From an uncultured Roseobacter sp. (GTDB taxonomy: Bacteria > Pseudomonadota > Alphaproteobacteria > Rhodobacterales > Rhodobacteraceae), in the NCBI GenBank assembly GCA_913054455.1, contig CAJXIL010000016.1, positions 1-39,229 on the forward strand: 39,229 nucleotides of DNA, read 5' to 3'. The notes beneath the pieces are model-generated. The model was not told where the DNA came from, made no database searches, and was given only the letters and a program-made list of their open reading frames with translations. A program made the translations under genes and the position numbers. Positions 15,721-23,823 of the stretch are shown here, piece after piece; positions within the stretch are counted from its first letter, which is position 1, and the number at the start of each line of letters is the position of its first letter.

Positions 15721-16656
15721 ATGGATCGGTTGGGACTATTGGAGAGCTTTGTGATCGCTTTGGACGAAGGCAGCCTGAACCGCGCTGCCCAGCGCCGGGG
15801 GATCAGCCAACCTGCGATGAGCCTGCAAATCAAACAGCTAGAGGCGCTCTTGGGGCATGAGCTGATGCACCGCTCCTCTACCGGGGTTAAGCCGACGCGC
15901 GCTGGCCAGTTGGTCTATTCCCAGGCCCAGGGACTGCTGTCAGGCTATGACCGCATGTGCGCCGAGTTAAGCGCATTGGAGGAAAGTGTTTCAGGCACCT
16001 TTCGGATCAGTACCAGCACCTTTTTTGGCCGCATTATCCTTGGCCCGGTACTGCTCGAGGTAAACCAGGCCTATGCCGATCTGGACATCGTGATGAAGCT
16101 CGAGGATCGGCTTGTTGATGTGGTACGTGAAAACGTCGATCTGGCCATCCGCTCAGGAACATTGGGCGACAGCGACGGGGCCGCGCGCAAGATTGCCCAG
16201 ATGGAGACCGTGCTTTTTGCCACGCCAACCTACCTGGATCAGACCGGGCGGCCAGAGCTGCCCGAAGATCTGAAGCGGCTAAAATTCATCCAACACCATG
16301 AGGACCAAACCGGTGGATTCTTCCCACTGGTCCTGAACGGCGTCGAATTTCAGGCGCCAGTCCATGTGGGCTTTACCGCCGATGATCCTGACCTGATCAT
16401 TCGCGCCGTCTCCAACCACACCGGATACGCCCGTGCGCCACGTCTGTTTTTGGATGAAGCGCTTGTGGCCGGGCAGTTTGAGGAAGTCTTACCCGCCTAT
16501 CAGCCACAGCCGAAAGAGATCTACGCGGTCTATCCCTCACGACATAGCTATGACAAACGCCACGAGGTGGTCATCTCAGCCCTGCTCGAGCGTATGGAAG
16601 CAATGCGCCTCGCCTCAATTGCCCGACGCCACCCTCCAGCTGCAATCATGGCTTGA
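15721..16656 (+). CDS. LysR-family transcriptional regulator
   Basis: This 311-residue protein has an N-terminal winged helix (residues 4-62) with the recognition region GSLNRAAQRRGISQPAMSLQ and a LysR substrate-binding domain from about residue 90 to 295. No effector can be named from sequence. The divergent exported hydrolase gene at 14632-15603 is the likely target, since LysR regulators usually control a divergent neighbour. The ATG at 15721 gives the standard LysR start. The last helix is basic, and the gene ends 35 bases before a tRNA gene. Confidence 0.9.
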   Translation: MDRLGLLESFVIALDEGSLNRAAQRRGISQPAMSLQIKQLEALLGHELMHRSSTGVKPTRAGQLVYSQAQGLLSGYDRMCAELSALEESVSGTFRISTSTFFGRIILGPVLLEVNQAYADLDIVMKLEDRLVDVVRENVDLAIRSGTLGDSDGAARKIAQMETVLFATPTYLDQTGRPELPEDLKRLKFIQHHEDQTGGFFPLVLNGVEFQAPVHVGFTADDPDLIIRAVSNHTGYARAPRLFLDEALVAGQFEEVLPAYQPQPKEIYAVYPSRHSYDKRHEVVISALLERMEAMRLASIARRHPPAAIMA

Positions 16657-16691
16657 CCTTCCTGCGCGCTTTTTCTAACCACGTGTTCAGC

Positions 16692-16767
16692 GGGCCTGTA
16701 GCTCAACGGTTAGAGCAGAGCGCTCATAACGCTTTGGTTGCGGGTTCAAATCCTGCCGGGCCTACCA
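16692..16767 (+). tRNA. tRNA with CAU anticodon, probably tRNA-Ile2 (lysidine-modified)
   Basis: A full cloverleaf of 76 bases with encoded CCA. The acceptor stem is GGGCCTG with CGGGCCT (a G-U at the end and one U-G), the anticodon loop is CTCATAA, and the T loop is TTCAAAT. The anticodon CAU could mean initiator Met, elongator Met or Ile2. The anticodon stem lacks the three G-C pairs of initiators. C4-G69 and C5-G68 are present, which are known recognition pairs of the lysidine synthetase TilS. The arm around the anticodon also resembles E. coli ileX. So Ile2, which reads AUA, is favoured. Confidence 0.9.
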
Positions 16768-17155
16768 CACTCCGCTAAACCCATCTCAAAAAACGCCCGT
16801 GCTGCCCCGCACCAACCCCACGGCATCAAATATATTTCAATGGGTTAGCCATGATGTGCGCCACCAGTTTTGTGATACGCACTTACAGGGCCACTGTACT
16901 CGGGAAATGGGCTTTGCAGAAGCCCCCCCTCTCGCCCCCTACTACCAGCAGCTCCCCAAAAAATGCACATGCGCTTTTTGTCCACCGTAACGCGCAAGCC
17001 GTCACATGAGTAGCGGCTCAGCGCCTAGCTCAGTAGCAGGCCTGACGCAGGACTGGCAGCAACAGACATGCAGTCAACTGGCGATGGTGGGGCGAGATAG
17101 CGCCTTACACGATGCTTGAGCCCGCTCCTACAGAAAGGCTGCAAACAAATAAAAC
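16768..17155. other. Intergenic region without a clear gene
   Basis: About 390 bases follow the tRNA. Reading frames here are short and compositionally unlike genes. A TAGCTCAGTAG stretch at 17026-17036 resembles a tRNA D-arm, but no acceptor or anticodon arm can be folded with it. I see no promoter, terminator or repeat that I can support. Confidence 0.4.
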
Positions 17156-17593
17156 CTATTTCCAGATAAGGCTTTGGCCGGAAAAACACCCCATCAGGGT
17201 GTCAGGGGGCAATTGTCCAAGCTGTTCAAACAAGGCGAGACTATCTATCCGGGAGATCAAGTCTACGATCAATCCCTGATCAAACCGAAACATCAACAGG
17301 TTCTCGACCTGAACAGGCTTATGCCCTTCTTCACCAGTGCCATTGGTTCGATAGTAAACGCTTACCCATTCACCATCTTCCAGATAGACAAGAATTTCGG
17401 TCTTCATCGGCCCGATAAGGCGGCGTAACACTTCGACCAAAAGTGGAAGCTCTTTCCGCGATGCCATGCCACTGTAGATCTGGTCGTCCTCCCCTAGGGT
17501 GGGGGCCAGAAGGTCATCCAAAACAGCGATATTTCCCGCATCCCAGATTTCTGAAAACCAAAGCCCAACAACATCCCGTTTTGTCATAGTCAT
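17156..17593 (-). CDS. NTF2-like / SnoaL-like small protein
   Basis: The 145-residue product fits the NTF2/SnoaL-like cone fold: an N-terminal helix pair (VVGLWFSEIWDAGNIAVLDDLLAP), then helices and a curved sheet with ILVYLEDGEWVSVYYRTNGTG and LLMFRFDQGLIVDLISRID. Such proteins are often polyketide-cyclase-like enzymes or small binding proteins. Catalytic residues cannot be assigned. There are two in-frame ATGs, 17593 and 17587, with only a weak ribosome binding site. It is isolated, with no related pathway genes beside it. Confidence 0.6.
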   Translation of the reverse strand: MTMTKRDVVGLWFSEIWDAGNIAVLDDLLAPTLGEDDQIYSGMASRKELPLLVEVLRRLIGPMKTEILVYLEDGEWVSVYYRTNGTGEEGHKPVQVENLLMFRFDQGLIVDLISRIDSLALFEQLGQLPPDTLMGCFSGQSLIWK

Positions 17594-17868
17594 AGTTTGG
17601 TCAAATCCCTACTAAAATTCCTATCCGCCGCCTCAGCCGATGCACCTTAGCTACGCAGGCCTTGGCCCCCCTAAGCTACAGTTAAATTCACTAAAATGAA
17701 TAGCCTAATTTTCGGTCAAAAAATCGACTTAGGCCCTGATCAAAAACGAAAACAGCGTGACCTGCTGAATGGTCGATAGTGCCGAAATTTGCAAATGAAG
17801 CGCTGGTCCTGGCGCATGAACTCCGCCATCATCTGTAATCAAACACAGCAGACAAGTAGGAGACAAAA

Positions 17869-18846
17869 TTGTCAGAGCATGGATATGAGGCCGGTCGGTT
17901 GAACCTTCCTTTTGTCGGTATTTCCACCTTTGGAAAATCCAATTACGTTGCAGATTGGGATACAATTGAGGCGGATGTCGCCGTACTTGGCGCTCCCTTT
18001 GATTTTGGCACGCAGTGGCGCCCAGGCGCGCGTTTTGGGCCGCGGGCAGTGCGCGAGGCCTCCACCCTGTTCAGCTTTGGCCATGCCGGGGCCTATGACC
18101 ATGAAGATGACGCCACCTACTTGGGCGCCGATGATGTAACGATAGTCGATCTTGGCGACGCCGATATCATCCATACCAAAACCGATGAAAGCCACGCCAA
18201 TATCGAATTTGGCGTCAAAAAGATTCTGGATGCCGGCGCCCTGCCCGTCACCATTGGCGGAGATCATTCGATCAATATCCCCTGCATCAACGCCTTTGCG
18301 GAGGATTGCGCCCAAAACGGCCCTCTGCATGTGGTGCAGATTGATGCCCATCTGGATTTTGTCGACACCCGGCATGGCGTCACCAACGGCCATGGCAATC
18401 CAATGCGGCGCGCCATCGAAAAGGACTATGTTTCGGGCATGACCCAGCTTGGGATCCGAAATGTCTCCTCTACTGCAAAGGACGGCTACGATGACGCCCG
18501 CGCCCGTGGCTCAGATATCCTGTCGGTACGGCAGGTGCGCAAACTGGGCTGTGACGCGGTTCTGGCACGTATTCCCGAGGGGGTGCGCTACTATGTGACT
18601 ATCGACATTGATGCCTTCTGCCCCTCTATCGCGCCCGGCACGGGCACCCCAAGCCACGGCGGCTTTCTCTACTATGACGTATTGGAGGTCCTGCAAGGCC
18701 TAGCGCAACGCGGTGATGTAGTGGGTATTGATCTGGTCGAGGTCGCCCCAGCCTATGATCCGAGCGAGAGCACGCAAATTCTGGCGGCTCAGCTCCTGCT
18801 CAATTTCATTGGCTTTATCTTCCATGCCCGCAAGAGCAGCACCTAA
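17869..18846 (+). CDS. speB: Agmatinase-family ureohydrolase (guanidino-compound amidinohydrolase)
   Basis: The protein has 325 residues of the arginase/agmatinase fold. The dinuclear metal site is complete: H133 in GGDHS, D159, H161 and D163 in DAHLDF, and D246 and D248 in IDIDAF. The usual DxDxxDP signature reads DIDAFCPS, with cysteine (C251) where the third aspartate normally stands, just before SIAPGTGTPSHGG. That position is not a metal ligand, so activity is expected. Agmatine to putrescine plus urea is the default guess; guanidinobutyrate, guanidinopropionate or free guanidine are alternatives. The start codon is TTG 17869, with AGGAG 6 bases upstream. It stands alone, convergent with the histidine kinase. 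Confidence 0.85.
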   Translation: MSEHGYEAGRLNLPFVGISTFGKSNYVADWDTIEADVAVLGAPFDFGTQWRPGARFGPRAVREASTLFSFGHAGAYDHEDDATYLGADDVTIVDLGDADIIHTKTDESHANIEFGVKKILDAGALPVTIGGDHSINIPCINAFAEDCAQNGPLHVVQIDAHLDFVDTRHGVTNGHGNPMRRAIEKDYVSGMTQLGIRNVSSTAKDGYDDARARGSDILSVRQVRKLGCDAVLARIPEGVRYYVTIDIDAFCPSIAPGTGTPSHGGFLYYDVLEVLQGLAQRGDVVGIDLVEVAPAYDPSESTQILAAQLLLNFIGFIFHARKSST

Positions 18847-18853
18847 AAGCCTG

Positions 18854-18880
18854 AAAAAGCCTCCCCCCCTTTGGGGTGGC
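18854..18880 (-). terminator. Intrinsic terminator for the histidine kinase gene
   Basis: Read on the minus strand, GCCACCCC pairs with GGGGAGGC (one mismatch) around a 6-base loop and is followed by five T. It lies between the convergent agmatinase-family and kinase genes. Confidence 0.6.
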
Positions 18881-18896
18881 AATCAAAGAAAGGGTA

Positions 18897-20216
18897 CTAG
18901 CGGCCAATAACAATATCGGCCTGCAATCCACCGAGCTCTGCGCTTTTGCCCAGCCGTAGCATACCGCCATGGGCGCGGGCGATATCCGCGACGATCGCAA
19001 GCCCAAGCCCCACCCCTGAGCCCAGATCCTGATTTCGTGCCGGATCCAGCCGGGAGAAGGGGCGCACGGCATCTCCCCTTTGAGCCGCCGGTATACCTGG
19101 ACCGTCGTCTTCCACACGCAGACGCAGGGATTTTTCGGTCAGAGCAACAGAGACCCGCGCCCGCGTGCCATAACGCACGGCATTGGAAATCAGGTTTTCC
19201 AACGCCCGGCGCATGGACTGTGCGCGCAGTGGCACCGTCCCGGCGCCGCTCAACTCTCCCAGCATCACATCCTTGTCCTGACGCCGCCAATCTTCGACAA
19301 CGGAAATCGCCAACTGTTGCGGATCCACCGGTTCTGGCTCCCCGGTCGAGGCCCCACGTGAAAAATCGAGAAAAGCGTCTAGCAGCGCCTGCATTTCGCT
19401 GACATCCCGCAGCATGGGCTCAGCTTCTTCTTCATCGATCATCGCCAGGCTCAACTTCAGCCGGGTTAAGGGTGTGCGCAGATCATGGCTCACCCCCGAC
19501 AGCATCAGCGTGCGTTGTTCAATCTGGCGTTCAATGCGCGCCCGCATATCCAGAAAGGCACTACCGGCAACCCGGACCTCGATTGCGCCACGCGGAGAAT
19601 ATGGCAGGTTGCGCCCACGCCCAAAGGCCTGGGCAGCATCTGCTAGCTTCTTAATCGGGCGCAACTGGTTGCGCATGTAGACGAAAGAGATCACCGTCAT
19701 CAGAAAGCCAAAAAACACCATGGTGACAATCAACTGATGCGGCGCAGCTGCCGTCAGGCGCCGCCGGTCCAGTTTCAACTCCAAGATCCCGGCGCGCGTT
19801 TCAAAATAGAGCAGGAACTCTCGGGTTTCCGGGAACTTAACCGCCACAAACCCCTCGAGTTCTCGTTCGAGTTTAGCCCGCACCACCCGACCCGAGAATT
19901 CATTCAGGCTCAGCTCATCCTGCGGTCGTGGCTCCTGTGGGGCCACGAACCTCGCGGTCATCGTCAAGGGCGCCAGATAGGGGGCCAGATGCTGTAAGTA
20001 GAGGTCAGGATCCGAGGTATCACCAGCCCGTTGGCGCAAGAGAGTGATTTCACGCAAGACCGTTGTGGTCATCTGCGTGGTCACGTCCTCAAGATCGCGT
20101 TTGATAAATACGATTGTGACCAGAAGTTGCAGCGCAACAACGGGCATGATCAGGATCAATGCCGCGCGACCATAAAGACTGCGCGGAACATATTGTTTAA
20201 GCCATTGGAAGAACAT
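18897..20216 (-). CDS. Sensor histidine kinase (EnvZ-like, with HAMP)
   Basis: The 439-residue kinase has one membrane segment near residues 17-37, a periplasmic part of about 125 residues, a second membrane segment near 160-182 and a HAMP region with LRPIKKLADAAQAFG. The HisKA H-box is SGVSHDLRTPLTRLKLSL and the ATPase domain has NLISNAVRYG, EDDGPGIP and GSGVGLGLAIV. EnvZ-like kinases work with OmpR-type regulators. No response regulator is adjacent on this strand, so its partner is elsewhere. It is divergent from the LACTB2-like gene and convergent with the agmatinase-family gene. Confidence 0.92.
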   Translation of the reverse strand: MFFQWLKQYVPRSLYGRAALILIMPVVALQLLVTIVFIKRDLEDVTTQMTTTVLREITLLRQRAGDTSDPDLYLQHLAPYLAPLTMTARFVAPQEPRPQDELSLNEFSGRVVRAKLERELEGFVAVKFPETREFLLYFETRAGILELKLDRRRLTAAAPHQLIVTMVFFGFLMTVISFVYMRNQLRPIKKLADAAQAFGRGRNLPYSPRGAIEVRVAGSAFLDMRARIERQIEQRTLMLSGVSHDLRTPLTRLKLSLAMIDEEEAEPMLRDVSEMQALLDAFLDFSRGASTGEPEPVDPQQLAISVVEDWRRQDKDVMLGELSGAGTVPLRAQSMRRALENLISNAVRYGTRARVSVALTEKSLRLRVEDDGPGIPAAQRGDAVRPFSRLDPARNQDLGSGVGLGLAIVADIARAHGGMLRLGKSAELGGLQADIVIGR

Positions 20217-20355
20217 AGGCTAATACTAACGGGGCAGCCCCGCACTGTGAAGAGCCGTTAACCCGCAGCTCTGCGCTACGACCGCACGGGTCAGAGGTCC
20301 GCCCAAAACAACCCAGGCAGCGCCAAGACGCGGCCCTGACAAAAGGCAAATCCAG

Positions 20356-21270
20356 ATGCAAGCTCCTGATGATTTCAACCCAACGCCTGGCGTGCCAGAA
20401 GAGCTGCAACCCGGTGTGCGGCGCCTTTTGGCACCCAACCCCTCGCCAATGACCTATCGCGGCACCAATACCTACCTTGTTGGCACCCGCGATCTGGCGG
20501 TCATCGATCCTGGACCAGATCTAGATGCCCATCTGGTGGCCATTCTGGCCTCGGTCCTTCCTGGCCAGCGCATTAGCCATATCATCGTTACCCATAGCCA
20601 TATGGATCACTCTCCGCTGGCGCGCCCCCTCGCGGATAGATGCGGTGCCCCAATCTATGCCTTTGGCCCCAGCGAAACTGGGCGCAGTGCCGTCATGCAG
20701 GACCTGGTGCGTGCAGGTATGCGCAGCGGCGGAGAGGGCATCGACCGTGATTTCGCGCCAGACATACTCGTCGCGGATGGCGAGACCCTAGCAGCGGCGG
20801 ATTGGCAGCTTGAGGTCATCCATACCCCCGGCCACTTGGGCAACCACATTGCTCTTGCCCTAGGGGACGCCTGTTTCACAGCGGATCACATCATGGGTTG
20901 GGCCAGTTCACTGGTTTCGCCGCCTGATGGCGATTTGACAGATTTCATGTCCTCTTGTGCACGCCTACAGACCCGAGACTGGCGGGTCTTCTACCCCGGT
21001 CACGGGGCCGCAGTCACCGCCCCGCGGGAGCGCCTGGATTGGCTGATCGCGCACCGCAACAGCCGCGAAGCGGATATTCTGACATGTTTGGGGCGGGCTC
21101 CGGCCACCGCATCCGAACTGGCGCGCGAGATCTACAAAGAGACGCCTGCTGCTCTGTTGCCTGCCGCTGAACGCAATGTATTTGCCCATCTTGTCGATCT
21201 GGTTGGAAGAGAAAAAATAGAGCCCTGCGGCAGGCTTACGGAAACTGGCAGCTTTCGAATTCGCTCCTAA
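20356..21270 (+). CDS. LACTB2-like metallo-beta-lactamase-fold hydrolase
   Basis: The 304-residue product has the zinc motif HxHxDH as H80, H82, D84 and H85 in VTHSHMDHSP, a later His in HTPGHLGNHIAL, an Asp in CFTADHIMGW and a final His in FYPGHGAAV. The last 70 residues (ADILTCLGRAPATASELARE) form a winged-helix-like C-terminal domain as in LACTB2-type nucleases. Human LACTB2 is an endoribonuclease; the bacterial members are of unproved substrate, often called hydroxyacylglutathione hydrolase-like. The N-terminal GTNTYLVG is typical. It has no signal peptide, so it is cytosolic, unlike the exported hydrolase at 14632. Confidence 0.87.
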   Translation: MQAPDDFNPTPGVPEELQPGVRRLLAPNPSPMTYRGTNTYLVGTRDLAVIDPGPDLDAHLVAILASVLPGQRISHIIVTHSHMDHSPLARPLADRCGAPIYAFGPSETGRSAVMQDLVRAGMRSGGEGIDRDFAPDILVADGETLAAADWQLEVIHTPGHLGNHIALALGDACFTADHIMGWASSLVSPPDGDLTDFMSSCARLQTRDWRVFYPGHGAAVTAPRERLDWLIAHRNSREADILTCLGRAPATASELAREIYKETPAALLPAAERNVFAHLVDLVGREKIEPCGRLTETGSFRIRS

Positions 21271-21300
21271 CACTTTTTTCTCGGAAATCCAATTTTCCTC

Positions 21301-21329
21301 TGGACCTCCCCCTAAGGCCTCGCTATATC
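21301..21329 (+). promoter_or_regulatory. Candidate promoter of tRNA-Asn
   Basis: TGGACC at 21301-21306 and TATATC at 21324-21329 form -35 and -10 like hexamers with 17 bases between them. They end 11 bases before the tRNA. Each matches the consensus at about four of six positions. Confidence 0.4.
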
Positions 21330-21340
21330 GCAAGGACCGT

Positions 21341-21415
21341 TCCGGCGTAGCTCAGCGGTAGAGCAGTTGACTGTTAATCAATTGGTCGTAGGTTCGATCC
21401 CTACCGCCGGAGCCA
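21341..21415 (+). tRNA. tRNA-Asn (GUU)
   Basis: A full cloverleaf of 75 bases including encoded CCA: acceptor TCCGGCG with CGCCGGA, anticodon loop CTGTTAA (anticodon GTT) and T loop TTCGATC. A terminator follows immediately. The accessory patch begins about 60 bases after this gene, as is common for tRNA-associated integration, although no repeat of the tRNA 3' end is seen on its far side. Confidence 0.97.
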
Positions 21416-21423
21416 AAGATTTC

Positions 21424-21462
21424 AAGGACTTAGCGGGTATCCGCTAAGTCCTTTTTCTTTTC
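21424..21462 (+). terminator. Intrinsic terminator of tRNA-Asn
   Basis: AAGGACTTAGCGG (21424-21436) pairs perfectly with CCGCTAAGTCCTT (21441-21453) over a 4-base loop, and T-rich sequence follows. This is a textbook rho-independent terminator. Confidence 0.88.
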
Positions 21463-21718
21463 GAGCACAGAAAACACTACCCAGATCGGTGTTTGCGAAA
21501 TCCGATCTTCAGCATGCGTCTTCCAACATCATAGTTCGGGATGCACGGTCCCAAAAGCCTTACTCTTTCCGTCACCCGAAATCGAAGGGCCGGAGGACGT
21601 AAAACAGGCCTCTGGAGCAGAGGCTTCTTAGATTCTTCAACTTGTTGATGGAAATTCGGCATTCCAAGCTCTCGACCAACAAGCCACCAAATGGCGTGCT
21701 CAATCAAATTGAATACGC
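21463..21718. other. Unassigned sequence between tRNA terminator and IS remnant
   Basis: About 256 bases without a gene I can support. A minus-strand frame (stop near 21477) runs across this stretch and into the antisense of the transposase remnant, but its peptide is not recognisable. A small hairpin, GCCTCTG-gag-CAGAGGC, lies inside. Confidence 0.35.
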
Positions 21719-22121
21719 GAATGGAAATGCACGTAAGCATGGCGGTTCTAAACGCCGCATCTGGCGCAAGACACACATTGGTTTCGAAGAGGAAACGCTG
21801 GAAGTTCGGGCAGTCGAAGTCACTAGCAGCAACATCGGTGATGCTCACATGCTACCCGAACTGCTGAACCAAATCCCACTCGATCAGAACATCGGCAACG
21901 TTACCGCAGATGGCCCTTATGACACCCGTAAATGTCAAGAGGCGGTCGCCGCCAGAGGTGCCCATGCGATGATCCCGCCACGCAAGAATGCAAAGCCTTG
22001 GAAGACTACGAGCGCCGGAGCAATTGCCCAAAACGATGCGGTCAATGTGCAACGGTACCTCGGCCGCACTGTGTGGCGACATTGGAGCGGATACCATCGC
22101 AGAAGCCGGGTTAGCCGGTAG
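21719..22121 (+). pseudogene. IS5-family transposase remnant (internal fragment)
   Basis: The translated stretch from 21726 matches the catalytic middle of an IS5-family DDE transposase: NARKHGGSKRRIWRKTHIG, EVTSSNIGDAHMLPELL, VTADGPYDTRKC, then IPPRKNAKPWK and RWSGYHRRSRV. Just upstream, GCGAATGG followed by one extra A breaks the usual EWNARK frame. After SRV (about 22113) the expected VETKMHCVK part is absent and a stop follows. Both the N-terminal and C-terminal parts are missing, so it is dead. Confidence 0.82.
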
Positions 22122-22172
22122 TGCTTTACTATGTTCCGGGAACAGAACTGCATCACAAAAGAACGATCAGAG

Positions 22173-23042
22173 TTATCCTCCGAAGAATTTTTTGAGCAGG
22201 CCAGTTGCAGGTTTGATCGCCTCGTTTATTGCCTTTTCGGCGGCTTTTACTTTGGCGGGGGCGACGCTTTCAGCAATATGCTTGACAGCACTTTCAAATA
22301 TACTGCGATTGCCTTTTACAAGAGCTTCTCTTGGCTTTGAATTCTTGGCGATTCTTCCGCAGAGCTTTTCTGCGTCGCCACATGCAACCTTGAGCTTGTG
22401 ACAAGCGTTTCGATGCGCCATTGCTTCCGCCTGATAGGTAGGGTGGAAGGGAATCTTGGTGCAAACCGCCATGATCATATCTTCGGCGGCTGTGAAAGTC
22501 TTGTCGTAAGCCGCAAATACTTTTTGATGCTTAGGGTACACAGCGTTACAAGCTGAGTAATATCCTGCCAACTCGTTTAGCTCTGCTATGAACGGTGATA
22601 TTTCCTTAAGGGCTGCCTCGCCTTTTTTGATAGCGTTTTTACTGTCCTTGCCTTCTTTGAAAGCCACCTTGCTATAGTCGACATAAAGCTTGTAAGCCTT
22701 GTCCTTTCTTTTCTTTATTTCAGTTTCAGGGTTGTAGCGATCCACAGCGGCAAACCATTTTATCTGCTTTTGAATGCCCGTTTCTAGCTTGGCGTAGTCA
22801 ATGACAGTGATTGTCAAGCCAAGTTTCTTTTTGAACGCGGACAGGTCAACTTTTATTGATCCAATGTCATTGGAACCAGGTATGCCAAACAGTTCCTTGA
22901 GTTCATCAGGATTGTGCATCTGCTTTGAGGTCATATTGGTTGCTTTGATGACGTCGGCTACTTTCCCCTTATGTTCCTTGAAAAAAGCGGCTCCCTGCTT
23001 TGCAATTTCTTGCGTGGGAATAGAATCTATTAGCGTTCCCAT
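22173..23042 (-). CDS. Unrecognised 289-residue protein in accessory DNA
   Basis: I do not recognise this protein. It is lysine-rich, largely helical by appearance, without signal peptide or long membrane segment. The middle has repeated charged helices (ETEIKKRKDKAYKLYVDYSK and SKNAIKKGEAALKEISPF) and several cysteines around 195-235 (CTKIPFH, CHKLKVACGDAEKLCG). The C-terminus is an amphipathic helix followed by LLKKFFGG. Its base composition is clearly more AT-rich than the neighbours. ATG 23042 is preceded by AAGGGA. It sits between two IS5 remnants beside a tRNA, so it was probably brought in. It is intact, which suggests that it has been kept or came recently. Confidence 0.7.
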   Translation of the reverse strand: MGTLIDSIPTQEIAKQGAAFFKEHKGKVADVIKATNMTSKQMHNPDELKELFGIPGSNDIGSIKVDLSAFKKKLGLTITVIDYAKLETGIQKQIKWFAAVDRYNPETEIKKRKDKAYKLYVDYSKVAFKEGKDSKNAIKKGEAALKEISPFIAELNELAGYYSACNAVYPKHQKVFAAYDKTFTAAEDMIMAVCTKIPFHPTYQAEAMAHRNACHKLKVACGDAEKLCGRIAKNSKPREALVKGNRSIFESAVKHIAESVAPAKVKAAEKAINEAIKPATGLLKKFFGG

Positions 23043-23249
23043 GATGATCCCTTATCAGTTGTTTTCCAAATGGCTTTGGTTTGGCGCGACGCCGACGGAA
23101 TTTGAATCACTTTTCAAAGACGATCGCTTTGCATAGGCTAAACCGGAAAGAAGAGTAGTTTATCACAATCGTGGATTTGCAACTAGGCTCAGGCCCCATT
23201 GATTTCCTGCGCTCTGTGTGATTCACGGTTCGAAAACCGAGCAGTAAAC
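23043..23249. other. Spacer and probable left end of the second IS remnant
   Basis: The promoter of the unrecognised gene should lie in the first part. From about 23185, the sequence leading into the broken transposase looks like the left end of its IS, but I cannot define the terminal repeat. Confidence 0.35.
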
Positions 23250-23768
23250 ATGTTTGACCTCTTCTGACTGGCGGATGCAAAGGTGGCGCGCCTTGCGCCC
23301 TTCTTCCAAAATTCCACGGCAAACTTCGCGTTCGTCGCCTGGCAAGGCATTGCGCAGAAATGTCCTGAAAGGGATGATCGGCGCGTGTTGAGCGGTGTTA
23401 TCTTCATCAATCGCAATGGTTTACGATGGCGCGATTTGCCTGCAACCTATGGATCGCACAGTGAGGCAGGACCGTCGCCCCAGTGAAGCGGCCCAAGCCT
23501 GCTGAACGCTATAGAATTGTTGGAAGCGCTAGAGCGACAAGGGCGTCTTTGCCAGGGTAATGGCGGGCTTGGCTGCCGAACTCGGCGAACAGAAGCCCCT
23601 CATGATCCCTCTCGGGACATCACCTGCGTGATGCCCTGCTGGGCATTGATCGGGATCACGTTCGGCAGGCTAAAGGATTGACGGCCTGTGGCAAGCCACT
23701 ACGACCGCTGCCCGGAGGTCTTCCTCTCAGCCATCGCGCTCGCCGCAATCGTCATCTACTGGCTTTGA
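23250..23768 (+). pseudogene. Decayed IS5-family transposase (IS427-like)
   Basis: The reading starts MFDLF, then a stop (TGA), then LADAKVARLAPFFQ. Later come DDRRVLSGVIFINRNGLRWR, SDKGVFARVMAGLAAELGEQ in another frame, and the end HYDRCPEVFLSAIALAAIVI before YWL and a stop at 23768. All of these are in transposase order, but with stops, frameshifts and a missing central part. It is non-functional. Confidence 0.85.
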
Positions 23769-23823
23769 AGCTCAACGTGCCAAGCCTCTAAGCGGCGTGT
23801 GCCTCAACCTACCCGTAGCCGAG

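Noticed and set aside
17020..17100. Possible tRNA remnant (TAGCTCAGTAG)
   Set aside because: No acceptor stem, anticodon arm or T arm can be paired around it.
21477..21848. Minus-strand hypothetical protein beside tRNA-Asn
   Set aside because: Half of it is antisense to the IS5 transposase remnant and the rest is not recognisable.
21341..23823. Intact genomic island with att repeats
   Set aside because: No integrase and no second copy of the tRNA 3' end were found within the window.
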